A stretch of DNA of 64,000 bases from Nitrospirota bacterium (GTDB lineage: Bacteria; Nitrospirota; Thermodesulfovibrionia; UBA6902), in NCBI GenBank assembly GCA_016213935.1, contig JACQZG010000058.1, positions 31,872-95,871 of the forward strand, given 5' to 3'. The stretch's first letter is position 1. Each line of letters begins with the position of its first letter. The notes beneath the pieces were generated by a model that worked only from the letters and a program-made list of their open reading frames with translations, was not told the DNA's origin and searched no databases. This document shows, one piece after another, positions 42,874 through 51,293 of this stretch. The translations under genes and the position numbers were made by a program.

Positions 42874-44196
42874 GTGCGGGATAAGGGCAAAAAAAGCGAA
42901 GGGGCGTCAAAGGTTAACGTATCCATCAATGAGAATTTTTATTACAACAAAAAGCTCTCTTTGCCCACTGTCATAAAAGAGTACGATAATATCGAGAGAA
43001 TACTTCTTGAGACCGGCTACCTCTCCTGCATAACAATTCAGATAGAGGACCTGAGGAAGGTTGAGCAGCTTTATGGAAGCAACATATATCTTGAGACCTT
43101 CAACCTTATCAACGCAAAGATAAAAGAGCTCAGGGAGATACTTCTCCGCAAAGCCGATATTTTCATTATTGATATTTACGACGTCGACACATTTGTCATA
43201 TTTCTTTCTTCCCCGCGGGACGACAATACCAAGCTCCTCTATCACCTTGAGGAAATAACCGAAAGGATAAGGATTAAGCTTGAGCATGATGTCTTTACCT
43301 TTCTGTACCCTTACCTTAAGGAGATCTCGAGGCCTACCATAGGGCATGCTCTCGAGATACAGAACCCGATGATAAATAACATGCGTCTGATAATGCAGCT
43401 TATAAACGGCGCGAAGAAGATGGGGCAGTTCATGTCGTTAAAATATGATTATACCGGCAGGTATGCCCTTCAGAGGATAATCGTTGAAGAGAGAATATCC
43501 ACCGTATTTCAGCCTATCGTCAACCTGAAGACCCTTGATATCCTCGGTTATGAAGCGCTTTCAAGAGGACCTGAGAATACGGAATTTTATAACCCTCTTC
43601 TGCTCTTCCTGCTCTCCGCGAAATGCGGCCTCTCTTTTGAACTCGACAGCCTTTGCAGAAAGAAGGCGCTTGAAAGCGCGCGCCATCTCGATACGGACAA
43701 GAAGATATTCATAAATACTCTCAGTATGACGATCCATGACCCGGAATTCCGAGGGGCTTATCTCAAAGGCCTTTTGAATGACCTGAAACTGAAGCCTGAA
43801 AATGTTGTATTTGAGGTGAGCGAAAAACTTGCGATAGATAATTACGCCCTCTTCAGGGAGGCGATGAGCGATTATACTGACTTGGGCATAGTTCACGCGG
43901 GCGATGACATAGGTTCAGGATACTCGGGACTTGAGAGAATTATGGAACTTAACCCCGGCTTTCTCAAGATTGACATGTCATTCAGCCGCAATATAGGCCG
44001 GAGCTTCATAAAACAGGAGATTGTCAGGGCGATTGTGAACCTCTCTGAAAAGATCGGGTCGCTGATAATTGCCGAAGGCATTGAAACAAAGGAAGAGTAT
44101 GAAACCCTGAGAGATATAGGAGTAATTTACGGGCAGGGTTATCTCTTTGCGAGGCCTTCCGAGGAACTGGGCGATATACAAAAGGACTTCGTATAG
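42874..44196 (+). CDS. EAL-domain protein with degenerate GGDEF-like region
   Basis: A 440-residue cytosolic protein. The C-terminal EAL domain (about 205-435) has YEALSRGPE, FINTLSMTI, FEVSEKL, DDIGSGYSGL, LKIDMSF and EGIETKEEY, keeping the key acidic residues for c-di-GMP hydrolysis. The N-terminal part (about 30-200) has the size of a GGDEF domain without GGDEF or I-site residues. GTG start with AAGGAGG upstream. Confidence 0.87.
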   Translation: MRDKGKKSEGASKVNVSINENFYYNKKLSLPTVIKEYDNIERILLETGYLSCITIQIEDLRKVEQLYGSNIYLETFNLINAKIKELREILLRKADIFIIDIYDVDTFVIFLSSPRDDNTKLLYHLEEITERIRIKLEHDVFTFLYPYLKEISRPTIGHALEIQNPMINNMRLIMQLINGAKKMGQFMSLKYDYTGRYALQRIIVEERISTVFQPIVNLKTLDILGYEALSRGPENTEFYNPLLLFLLSAKCGLSFELDSLCRKKALESARHLDTDKKIFINTLSMTIHDPEFRGAYLKGLLNDLKLKPENVVFEVSEKLAIDNYALFREAMSDYTDLGIVHAGDDIGSGYSGLERIMELNPGFLKIDMSFSRNIGRSFIKQEIVRAIVNLSEKIGSLIIAEGIETKEEYETLRDIGVIYGQGYLFARPSEELGDIQKDFV

Positions 44197-44231
44197 CTGG
44201 TCCGGGCCGTTAAGAGGCGCGGTAATGCGTT

Positions 44232-44567
44232 TTAGTAAATAGACCTTATCCTGCCGGTTCTTCTGTCAAAAATGATAACGTCAACCAGGTCGTCATTATC
44301 CATTATTCTGGCCTTGAAAAATCTTCCCCGTTTTTTTTCAATAAAGACATTGAGTCCTTTTTTGCTGTAGTAATCATATATAGCCCTGACGGCTGTCTGG
44401 TCGCTGAGCTGAGACTCACAAGTTCCGTACTTGCTGCAGAAGCTGCAGAAGTCGCCGTATGGAGTGATTACTTGTCTCATATCCCATGCCATGGCGGGTG
44501 ACAACAGCGCCGCCGCTGACACGGCAATAGAGAAAAACAATATCTTTATAATGCCTGCATATTTCAT
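44232..44567 (-). CDS. Periplasmic hypothetical with cysteine pair
   Basis: A 111-residue secreted protein with a signal peptide cut near PAMA-WD. The mature start holds GDFCSFCSKYGTC, three closely spaced cysteines, followed by an alpha/beta stretch (AIYDYYSKKGLNVFIEKKRGRFFKARIMDNDDLVDVIIFDRRTGRIRSIY) with a PepSY-like end. It lies downstream of the histidine kinase gene. Function unknown. Confidence 0.65.
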   Translation of the reverse strand: MKYAGIIKILFFSIAVSAAALLSPAMAWDMRQVITPYGDFCSFCSKYGTCESQLSDQTAVRAIYDYYSKKGLNVFIEKKRGRFFKARIMDNDDLVDVIIFDRRTGRIRSIY

Positions 44568-44612
44568 ATAATAATATAAATAAAGCGTGATGAAGAAAGT
44601 ATGAATACCTGG

Positions 44613-45989
44613 CTAACTCTCTGTAAATTTAATAGTAAAACGCGAGCCGCTCCCGGGCGCGCTCTCGACATAAATCTTTCCTCCCATTACATCCACGAGC
44701 TCTTTGACGATCGCGAGCCCGAGCCCGCTTCCGTCTGACTCGCTGCCTTTGTAGAACCTTTCAAAAATTTTCGCGAGGTTCTCTTCGGAGATGCCAGGCC
44801 CCGTGTCTTCTATGGCCAGGTAAAAACCGTTTTTGCCGTCCTCGGCGCACGCATCCCAATTGACAGTTATCCCGCCTTTAGGTGTGAACCTGTACGCGTT
44901 CGTGAGAAGGTTTTTAAATATGATGAGCAATTTATCTTTATATGTTCTTACATTCATTGACGGCCCTTCAGTCTTCAGTGAGAGCCCCTTGCCCTCGATA
45001 AGTTCTTTCATTCCGTCGGTTATGGATAAGACTATCTCTTTCAGGTTCACTTCCTGAGGTTCGCCTTTTTTAAAGAAGCTCGCCTCGGCGCTTGTTATAT
45101 CGCCTATGCCCTCAACCAGCGATATCAGCCTCTGAATCTCTGAATTGATGTTCTTGATGACAGTACCCGGGTCGGAAATTATCCCGTCCTCGATTGCTTC
45201 AAGGTTCCCTTTTATTATGGTAAGCGGCGTCCTGAGCTCATGCGCTATGTTAGATGTAAGATGCTTTCTTAAGGCGTCTTCTCTCCTCAGGGCTTCGGCC
45301 ATGTAATTAAACGTTTCAGTGAGCTTGTCGATTTCATCGCTGAAATGAATCAGGCCTTTTCCGCTTTGTGAAGGCGCTCTCGCGGAGAAGTCGCCTTTTG
45401 CAATATCTTCGGCAGATTTCGTGAGCTGTCTGATAGGCTTTGAAAGAGTTATGGTGAGAATAATAGAAAGAAAGAGCGCCCCGCCGCCAGCGATGAGGAA
45501 AGAGAGAGCGAGGAATTTCGCTCCTCTCTTTCTGAATATCTCTTCCTTCATCGGGATAGGGCCGACCCTTTCGAGCGGCCGTATGTAAAGCCTGCCTATC
45601 TCATCGCCTTCGAGATAAAGGGGATACCATATGAACTCACCGTAGCCGTAAGGAAGTTTAAAGAACGCATTCATTCTCTTAAGCATATTCGGGGTGAGTT
45701 CAGAGAGCACTTCCGTGGAAGATATCACCACATTGCCCCATGGGTCTTCCACGTACGATTCAAAGCCTGACATAATGCCCCAGTGAATCGAATTACTTAG
45801 GTGCGCCATATTCCATTCATTGCCCATGTAGCTGCCTTCGATCGAGGCTATTATCCAGTATATCCTGTCTTCCTCGGTTCCAAGCAGGTAATCGTTAAAG
45901 TCCCTGATGATGAGATCCTTATAAACGATATTTGAGAGGATGGCCAAGAAGATCACTAAGGCAAATGCGAGAAAAAGTTTAGTCCTCAT
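44613..45989 (-). CDS. Membrane sensor histidine kinase with HAMP
   Basis: A 458-residue kinase: membrane helix (4-24), periplasmic sensor (about 25-160), second helix (about 163-185), HAMP (SKPIRQLTKSAEDIAKGDFSAR), dimerisation box LTSNIAHELRTPLTIIKGN with the phospho-His, and ATPase motifs LLTNAYRFTP, IEDTGPGI and SGLGLAIVKEL. Its start overlaps the response regulator gene by 11 nt, forming a pair. Confidence 0.94.
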   Translation of the reverse strand: MRTKLFLAFALVIFLAILSNIVYKDLIIRDFNDYLLGTEEDRIYWIIASIEGSYMGNEWNMAHLSNSIHWGIMSGFESYVEDPWGNVVISSTEVLSELTPNMLKRMNAFFKLPYGYGEFIWYPLYLEGDEIGRLYIRPLERVGPIPMKEEIFRKRGAKFLALSFLIAGGGALFLSIILTITLSKPIRQLTKSAEDIAKGDFSARAPSQSGKGLIHFSDEIDKLTETFNYMAEALRREDALRKHLTSNIAHELRTPLTIIKGNLEAIEDGIISDPGTVIKNINSEIQRLISLVEGIGDITSAEASFFKKGEPQEVNLKEIVLSITDGMKELIEGKGLSLKTEGPSMNVRTYKDKLLIIFKNLLTNAYRFTPKGGITVNWDACAEDGKNGFYLAIEDTGPGISEENLAKIFERFYKGSESDGSGLGLAIVKELVDVMGGKIYVESAPGSGSRFTIKFTES

Positions 45990-46668
45990 CTATTGAGCCG
46001 ATAAATTTGTAGCCGACTCCGTGAACGGTTTTTATGTAGGAAGGGTTTTTCTGGTTGTCTTCTATTTTGTGTCTTATATTCTTTACGTGGGCGTCTATGG
46101 TGCGGTCATATCCCTCATAGTCATAACCGAGTATCACATTGACCAACTGCAGCCTGCTGAATACCTGTTCGGGATGCTCGGCGAGGCACTTTAAAAGCTT
46201 GAATTCGGTCGGCGTAAGCACAATGTCCGCTCCGCCTTTTATCACCTTGAATTTTTCAGAGTCAATCACGAGGTCTCCGTTATTAAACCTGGCGAGGCTC
46301 TTTTTGCCTGTCCTTCTCAGGAGAGCTTTGACCCTTGCCGTGACCTCGCGCGGGCTGAAAGGTTTGACCACATAATCATCGGCCCCTGCGCCAAGCCCCT
46401 TGATCTTGTCTTCCTCCTCATTTTTAGCGGTGAGCATTATTATCGGGATGTCCGAGTCCTTCCGGATTGTTTTGCAGATATCTTCGCCTGACATGTCGGG
46501 AAGCATAAGGTCGAGTATCACAAGATCAAAGCCGTCTTTGAGCGAAGAAATGGCTTTTGTTCCTGTTCCGGCGACAGTGACGTCAAACCCCTCTTTTTCG
46601 AGGTAGGCTTTTACAATCTCTGCAATCTTTTTTTCGTCTTCTACGATTAAAACCCTGCTGCCTTTCAT
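45979..46668 (-). CDS. OmpR/PhoB-type response regulator
   Basis: A 229-residue two-domain regulator: receiver with VIVEDE-type acidic pocket (RVLIVEDEKK), phosphoacceptor in LVILDLMLPDMSG and K in DYVVKPFSPRE, then a winged-helix DNA-binding domain (TPTEFKLLKCLAEHP...YDRTIDAHVKNIRHKIEDN...IKTVHGVGYKF). Its partner is the overlapping kinase gene. Targets unknown. Confidence 0.95.
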   Translation of the reverse strand: MKGSRVLIVEDEKKIAEIVKAYLEKEGFDVTVAGTGTKAISSLKDGFDLVILDLMLPDMSGEDICKTIRKDSDIPIIMLTAKNEEEDKIKGLGAGADDYVVKPFSPREVTARVKALLRRTGKKSLARFNNGDLVIDSEKFKVIKGGADIVLTPTEFKLLKCLAEHPEQVFSRLQLVNVILGYDYEGYDRTIDAHVKNIRHKIEDNQKNPSYIKTVHGVGYKFIGSIDED

Positions 46669-46795
46669 GATTAAATCATAGCATATTCCGGTTGAAGTAT
46701 CATGAAAATTCCTCTTTTTTTGAGGAGATAAACCGTGTTGTGAATAGCCGCGCTTTTCTTGCCAATATAGGGTAAAAATGCTAATCTGTTATACC

Positions 46796-47497
46796 ATGGG
46801 GATAGCCGAGGCCCTGCGCAATGTCCGGGAAGAAATCAATGACGCCGCAGTTAAGTCCCGAAGGGTTCCCGAAGAAATAAAACTTGTTGCGGTGTCCAAG
46901 GCCGCGAATCCCGGCATGATTGCGGAAGCAGTCAGGGCAGGAGCGCTGATTTTCGGAGAGAGCAGGGTTCAGGAAGCGGAAAAGAAAGTTAAGAGTGAAG
47001 AGTTAAGAGTTAAGAGCGAAAAAATAGAATGGCATCTGATCGGGCATTTGCAGAAGAACAAGGTCAAGCACGCGGTTCAATTGTTTGACCTTATCCACTC
47101 GGTTGATTCCGCAGGGCTCGCGGAGGAAGTAAACAGGCAGGCGGAAAAGATAAATAAGATTCAGAGAATACTTGTTGAGGTGAAACTATCAGAAGAAGCG
47201 TCAAAACACGGTGTCGCGGAAAAGGGCTTAACCGCTTTGCTTGTTCAAATTGCCGGAATGGACAATCTGAAACCCGAAGGGCTCATGACGATTCCTCCTT
47301 ATTTTGACGACCCTGAAAAAACAAGGCTTTATTTTAGACGGTTAAGACAACTGCAGGATAATCTTAACGCATTGCACATTACGCATTACGCATTTCGGGA
47401 GTTATCCATGGGCATGTCAAACGATTTCAGAGTCGCGATAGAAGAGGGCTCGACAATGGTGAGAATCGGCACGGCGATATTCGGAGAGAGAAAATAA
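46796..47497 (+). CDS. yggS: PLP homeostasis protein YggS/PROSC
   Basis: A PLP-binding alanine-racemase-fold protein. KLVAVSKAANPGMIAEAV holds the PLP lysine; WHLIGHLQKNKVKHAV, LEVKLS-type strand and LSMGMSNDFRVAIEEGSTMVRIGTAIFG follow. Two stretches, about residues 64-75 (KVKSEELRVKSEK) and near 192-201 (HITHYAF), are coded by heptanucleotide repeats and are not part of the normal fold. The start at 46796 gives the usual N-terminus; no clear ribosome site is seen. proC follows, a common order. Confidence 0.93.
   Translation: MGIAEALRNVREEINDAAVKSRRVPEEIKLVAVSKAANPGMIAEAVRAGALIFGESRVQEAEKKVKSEELRVKSEKIEWHLIGHLQKNKVKHAVQLFDLIHSVDSAGLAEEVNRQAEKINKIQRILVEVKLSEEASKHGVAEKGLTALLVQIAGMDNLKPEGLMTIPPYFDDPEKTRLYFRRLRQLQDNLNALHITHYAFRELSMGMSNDFRVAIEEGSTMVRIGTAIFGERK
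46988..47015 (+). repeat. Heptanucleotide repeat inside yggS, site 1
   Basis: Four consecutive heptads, GTTAAGA with one GTGAAGA variant, are translated in frame as low-complexity KVKSEELRVKS. Confidence 0.85.
47370..47397 (+). repeat. Heptanucleotide repeat inside yggS, site 2
   Basis: Four heptads, CATTGCA, CATTACG twice and CATTTCG, lie in frame near the 3' end of yggS, with a different unit from site 1. Confidence 0.85.
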
Positions 47498-47519
47498 TAA
47501 TTCTCATATAATATAACTT

Positions 47520-48335
47520 ATGCGTAAGCTCAGTTTTATAGGCGGCGGGAACATGGCGGAGGCCATTATAAAAGGAATAATCAGCGCTCAGGAGTCAGCG
47601 CTCAGCCGTCAGCGCAAAAATATTCTTGTCTCGGAGCCGAGGGAGGAGAGAAGGAATTATCTTGAGCAGACATACGGAGTAAAAACGACTTCATCAAATA
47701 AGGAAGCGGCATCTTTCGGCGATATCATAATCTTTGCCGTGAAACCTCAGAATATGGAAGCGGTGCTTGATGAAATCAGCCCGGATATTACTGAAGATAA
47801 AACTATCGTCTCGATTGCGGCGGGGATAACGCTTTCATATCTTTCGTCAAAGCTCAGAACCAAGAAACTCATAAGAGTGATGCCGAATACGCCCGCGCTT
47901 GTTCAGCAGGGAATGACAGTCATGTCGCTCTGCGAATGTTTCGATGACAGGGACATCGCGGTTGTGAGAGAGATATTCATGACAATCGGCGAGCTTTTGG
48001 TATTGCCAGAAAAATACATGGATGCCGTTACCGCGCTTTCAGGAAGCGGGCCGGCGTTCATGGCTTTCTTCATAGAAAAGATGATAGAGGCGGGAGTGAA
48101 ATTGGGACTTAGTGAAGAGAATGCCTATACGCTTGCCGTTCAGACCGCTCGTGGCACCGGAAGGCTGCTGGAGACCGGAATGCCGCCGTCCAAACTCAGA
48201 GAGATGGTGACGTCGCCCGGAGGCACTACAGCGGCAGGGCTCAAGACGTTTGAGGAGAAAGGGTTAAGAGATATTGTGTCTGCCGCATTGGAGTCAGCCA
48301 TGAAGAGGGCTGAAGAGCTTGGCAAGAGAGCGTAA
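47520..48335 (+). CDS. proC: Pyrroline-5-carboxylate reductase
   Basis: Last enzyme of proline synthesis, NAD(P)H-dependent. FIGGGNMAEAIIKG is the nucleotide-binding start; later AVKPQNM, RVMPNTPALVQQGMTV, ALSGSGPAFMAFFIEKMIEAG and SPGGTTAAGLKTFEE. The residues SAQESALSRQR near position 22-33 are encoded by five TCAGCGC-like heptads, a repeat insertion in a loop. yggT follows at once. Confidence 0.95.
   Translation: MRKLSFIGGGNMAEAIIKGIISAQESALSRQRKNILVSEPREERRNYLEQTYGVKTTSSNKEAASFGDIIIFAVKPQNMEAVLDEISPDITEDKTIVSIAAGITLSYLSSKLRTKKLIRVMPNTPALVQQGMTVMSLCECFDDRDIAVVREIFMTIGELLVLPEKYMDAVTALSGSGPAFMAFFIEKMIEAGVKLGLSEENAYTLAVQTARGTGRLLETGMPPSKLREMVTSPGGTTAAGLKTFEEKGLRDIVSAALESAMKRAEELGKRA
47581..47615 (+). 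repeat. Heptanucleotide repeat inside proC
   Basis: Five heptads in phase: three TCAGCGC alternating with TCAGGAG and TCAGCCG. The total is 35 nt and the frame stays open. Confidence 0.85.
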
Positions 48336-48635
48336 ATGTTCATACTAAGCAATTTTCTTCATGCAATAACATATATCACTGACTTAGCCCTTACTTTTTA
48401 TATGTGGGCTATTATTATTTCAGCCCTACTCAGCTGGGTGAATCCGGATCCTTACAACCCCATCGTAAGGTTTTTACACTCAATAACTGAACCTGTCCTT
48501 TACCCCATCAGGAGGCGGTTAGGTTCATTATCGGGCATCGACATTTCGCCGATGATCGTAATAATCATAATCATATTCGTTAAAAGATTTTTGATAACAT
48601 CCCTCTTTGAAATGGCCATGAAACTTAAAGGTTAA
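48336..48635 (+). CDS. YggT family membrane protein
   Basis: A 99-residue protein with two hydrophobic segments and the YggT pattern FYMWAIIISALLSWVNPDPYNPIVRFLHSITEPVLYPIRRRL...DISPMIVIIIIIFVKRFL. It begins directly after the proC stop (TAAATG). Found in the same yggS-proC-yggT-divIVA order in many bacteria, near division functions. Confidence 0.93.
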   Translation: MFILSNFLHAITYITDLALTFYMWAIIISALLSWVNPDPYNPIVRFLHSITEPVLYPIRRRLGSLSGIDISPMIVIIIIIFVKRFLITSLFEMAMKLKG

Positions 48636-48665
48636 GCAAATATATAAACCATATGGAGGAAAGCA

Positions 48666-49139
48666 ATGAGAATAACACCGCTTGATATTCAGCAAAAACA
48701 GTTTGCGACAAAGTTCAGGGGCTTTGACGTGGAGGAGGTTGACGCGTTTCTTGAGCATGTGAGGGAGGAGATGGAGGAGCTTCTCAGGGAGAACGCGAAC
48801 CTCAGGGAAGAGGTGAAGCGATATGAAAAGCAGCTTAAAGATTATAAGAGCATCGACTCAACGCTCAAGGATACGCTGATAGCCACTCAGAAGATGGTTG
48901 AAGAATACCAGAGCAATGCGCAAAAAGAGGCTGAGCTTATTAAGAGAGAAGCAGAGTTGAAGGCTGAGGAGATGATATCAAAGGCGCAGGAACGGGTTGT
49001 AAAGATTCATGAAGACATAACTGACCTGAAGGGAGTCAGAAGCCATTTTAAGGAAGAGTTGAGACGGCTTATAGAGAGTCATTTAACTATGCTTAATTTC
49101 GACAAGAAACGCGAGGAAGAGATACCTGATGAAGTATAA
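48666..49139 (+). CDS. DivIVA domain protein
   Basis: A 157-residue coiled-coil protein. The N-terminal lipid-binding motif MRITPLDIQQKQFATKFRGFDVEEVDAFLEHVREEMEEL is diagnostic of DivIVA; a long coiled coil follows to about 150. In the family it marks curved membrane at poles or septa. GGAGG precedes the ATG; the end overlaps hisS by 11 nt. Confidence 0.94.
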   Translation: MRITPLDIQQKQFATKFRGFDVEEVDAFLEHVREEMEELLRENANLREEVKRYEKQLKDYKSIDSTLKDTLIATQKMVEEYQSNAQKEAELIKREAELKAEEMISKAQERVVKIHEDITDLKGVRSHFKEELRRLIESHLTMLNFDKKREEEIPDEV

Positions 49140-50391
49140 GAGCCTCAAAGGCGTTCACGACATTTATCCGCCTGATATCTTTATCTGGCAGAGGATAGAG
49201 AATATCTCGAGGGATATTTTCCGTAACTACGGTTACCGGGAGATAAGGCTTCCCATAATCGAAAGCACTGAGATTTTCACAAGGAGCATTGGCGAGACGA
49301 CGGATATAGTTGAAAAAGAGATGTACACCTTCACCGACAAAGGAGGGAGGAGCGTTACATTGAGGCCGGAAGGAACAGCCTCATTTATTAGGTCTTATGT
49401 CGAGCACTATCTTTATAATGAGCCATCGCCGCAGAAATTTTATTATATGGGCCCCATGTTCCGTTATGAGAGGCCCCAGTCAGGCAGGCAGAGGCAGTTT
49501 TACCAGATAGGAGCCGAAGTCATCGGCGCGGAATCTGCGATGATGGATGCCGAGGTTATCTCAATGCTCTCCCTTATTCTTGAGAGAATAGGGCTTGACA
49601 ATCTGAGCTTTGAGATAACTTCCATAGGCTGTCCGGACTGCAGGCCTGCTTACACCGCCGCCCTCAAAGATTACATCAGAGAAAAGATAGAATCATTCTG
49701 CGATGACTGCCGCAGGCGTTTTGACATAAATCCTCTGAGATTACTTGACTGCAAGGTTCCCTCATGCATTAAAGAGAGGGAGGGCTCACCGGCCGTGATA
49801 GAGCATCTCTGCGGCGGATGCGGCGAACATTTAGAGAGCCTTAAGCATCACCTGCGGATTCTCGGCGTCTCTTTCGTTATAAACCCGGCCCTCGTCAGGG
49901 GTCTCGATTATTACACAAAGACCGCTTTTGAGGTAAAAAGCATGTCGTCATCAGGAAGCCAGAACGCGGTGGCGGCAGGCGGGCGGTATGACAGGATGGT
50001 CAAGGAATTCGGAGGCCCCGATCTTCCCGGAATCGGTTTTGCCATAGGCATGGAGAGGATTATCCAGCTTGCGCGAAGTTTAAATGATGAATTTGAAGGC
50101 CCTGACATATTCATATGCTCTCTCGGCGATGACGAGTCTGCAAAGGCGCTTGGCCTTGCGAACCGTCTGCGGCAGAAAGGCGTATGGGCAGAGGTCAGCC
50201 ATGATAAGGCGTCTCTCAGGAGCCAGATGAACAGGGCTAACCGTATCGGCGCAAAGAGCGTGATAGTGATAGGAGAGAATGAGCTTAAGTGCAACACCGC
50301 TAAGCTTAAGGCGATGAAAAGCGGTGAATCATCCGATGTTTCACTGTCTGCGGATGATATTGCCACAGCCTTAAATAAATTAGTTGGTTAG
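49129..50391 (+). CDS. hisS: Histidyl-tRNA synthetase
   Basis: Class II aminoacyl-tRNA synthetase, 420 residues. LKGVHDIYPPDIFIWQRIE at the start, motif 2 PMFRYERPQSGRQRQFYQIGAEVIG, histidine motif LVRGLDYYTKTAFEV, motif 3 GGRYDRMVKEFGG...GFAIGMERI, and a C-terminal anticodon domain. Four cysteine pairs (CPDC, CDDC, CGGC) in the insertion may bind zinc. Confidence 0.97.
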   Translation: MKYKSLKGVHDIYPPDIFIWQRIENISRDIFRNYGYREIRLPIIESTEIFTRSIGETTDIVEKEMYTFTDKGGRSVTLRPEGTASFIRSYVEHYLYNEPSPQKFYYMGPMFRYERPQSGRQRQFYQIGAEVIGAESAMMDAEVISMLSLILERIGLDNLSFEITSIGCPDCRPAYTAALKDYIREKIESFCDDCRRRFDINPLRLLDCKVPSCIKEREGSPAVIEHLCGGCGEHLESLKHHLRILGVSFVINPALVRGLDYYTKTAFEVKSMSSSGSQNAVAAGGRYDRMVKEFGGPDLPGIGFAIGMERIIQLARSLNDEFEGPDIFICSLGDDESAKALGLANRLRQKGVWAEVSHDKASLRSQMNRANRIGAKSVIVIGENELKCNTAKLKAMKSGESSDVSLSADDIATALNKLVG

Positions 50392-50416
50392 TTTATTGCG
50401 TCTCTCAAACTTTGAG

Positions 50417-51085
50417 ATGCCGAACCGTATCAGCAATTCCACAGGCATTATCCTGGCAGGCGGCGAGAATACGCGCATGCCGGTGCTTAAATCCTTCATT
50501 AAGGTTAAAGGCCGTTCCATCATCAGCAGGAACCTAAGTATTCTTAAAGGGCTTTTTGATAGAAATTTTATTGTCACAAATCACCCTGAACTTTACTCGC
50601 GGCTGAGAACCCCGATGCTTGGCGATGTTTACAATGTCAGGGGACCCATGAGCGGCGTCTTTACAGCCCTTCTAAATTCCCCGACCGAATGGATATTTGT
50701 GATTGCGTGCGACATGCCTTTTATCAGCAGAGAGCTTATCTTGAGCATGGCTGATCTGAGGGGTAATCATGACGCGGTCATGCCAAAATCCCCCTATTCA
50801 CCCTTTTCTAAAAGGGGACGAAAGGGGGATTACTCGGAGACTCTTTTTGCTTTTTACTCGAGGGGATTGCTGCCTTCAATGGAGAGAGACCTTTGCCGGG
50901 GGAAAAGGGGTTTGAGAGATTTTTTAAAGGGGAAAAGAGTAAAATACATCAACCGAAAAGAGGCGCTTAAAACAGCCGGCAGAGAGAGGTCATTTATCAA
51001 TCTTAATACTCCTGCGGATATTGAGCGTTATTTAGATCTTGAGGACAGGCTGATATTTAACAATAACAGAGCGAGGAGGGAATAA
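50417..51085 (+). CDS. MobA-like nucleotidyltransferase
   Basis: NTP-transferase fold protein of 222 residues. The nucleotide loop is [18 protein letters not shown], a variant of LAGGxSxRMGxxK, and [11 protein letters not shown] holds the metal aspartate; the C-terminal [11 protein letters not shown] matches MobA-type proteins that make molybdopterin guanine dinucleotide. Residues about 125-139 ([15 protein letters not shown]) come from a 45-bp palindromic insertion in frame. The start is uncertain because no ribosome site is seen. Its stop overlaps tatA by one base. Confidence 0.78.
   Translation: MPNRISNSTGIILAGGENTRMPVLKSFIKVKGRSIISRNLSILKGLFDRNFIVTNHPELYSRLRTPMLGDVYNVRGPMSGVFTALLNSPTEWIFVIACDMPFISRELILSMADLRGNHDAVMPKSPYSPFSKRGRKGDYSETLFAFYSRGLLPSMERDLCRGKRGLRDFLKGKRVKYINRKEALKTAGRERSFINLNTPADIERYLDLEDRLIFNNNRARRE
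50787..50831 (+). repeat. Palindromic element inserted in frame
   Basis: A 45-bp inverted repeat with ends AATCCCCC and GGGGGATT and an inner CCTTTT-CT-AAAAGG hairpin lies in the mobA-like gene. Its length, a multiple of three, keeps the frame open and adds 15 residues. Confidence 0.8.
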
Positions 51086-51291
51086 TGTTTGGCCTTGGAG
51101 CATCAGAACTTATTATAATTTTGGTTATTGTGGTGATCCTTTTCGGGGCGACAAGACTGCCTCAGATCGGCAAGGGCATAGGCGAGGCGATCAGGGATTT
51201 TAAAAAGGCCCTTTCTGAGCCGAAAGAAATAGACGTTACCCCAAAGAAAGACGGCGGCAAAGAAGAAGCAAAGAATAAGGAAGACGCATAG
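51085..51291 (+). CDS. tatA: Twin-arginine translocase subunit TatA/E
   Basis: A 68-residue protein: N-terminal helix with [41 protein letters not shown], then a charged tail. This is the TatA hallmark (F-G hinge, amphipathic helix). It makes the channel for folded, often cofactor-bearing exports. tatC is not in the window. Confidence 0.95.
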   Translation: MFGLGASELIIILVIVVILFGATRLPQIGKGIGEAIRDFKKALSEPKEIDVTPKKDGGKEEAKNKEDA

Positions 51292-51293
51292 AA

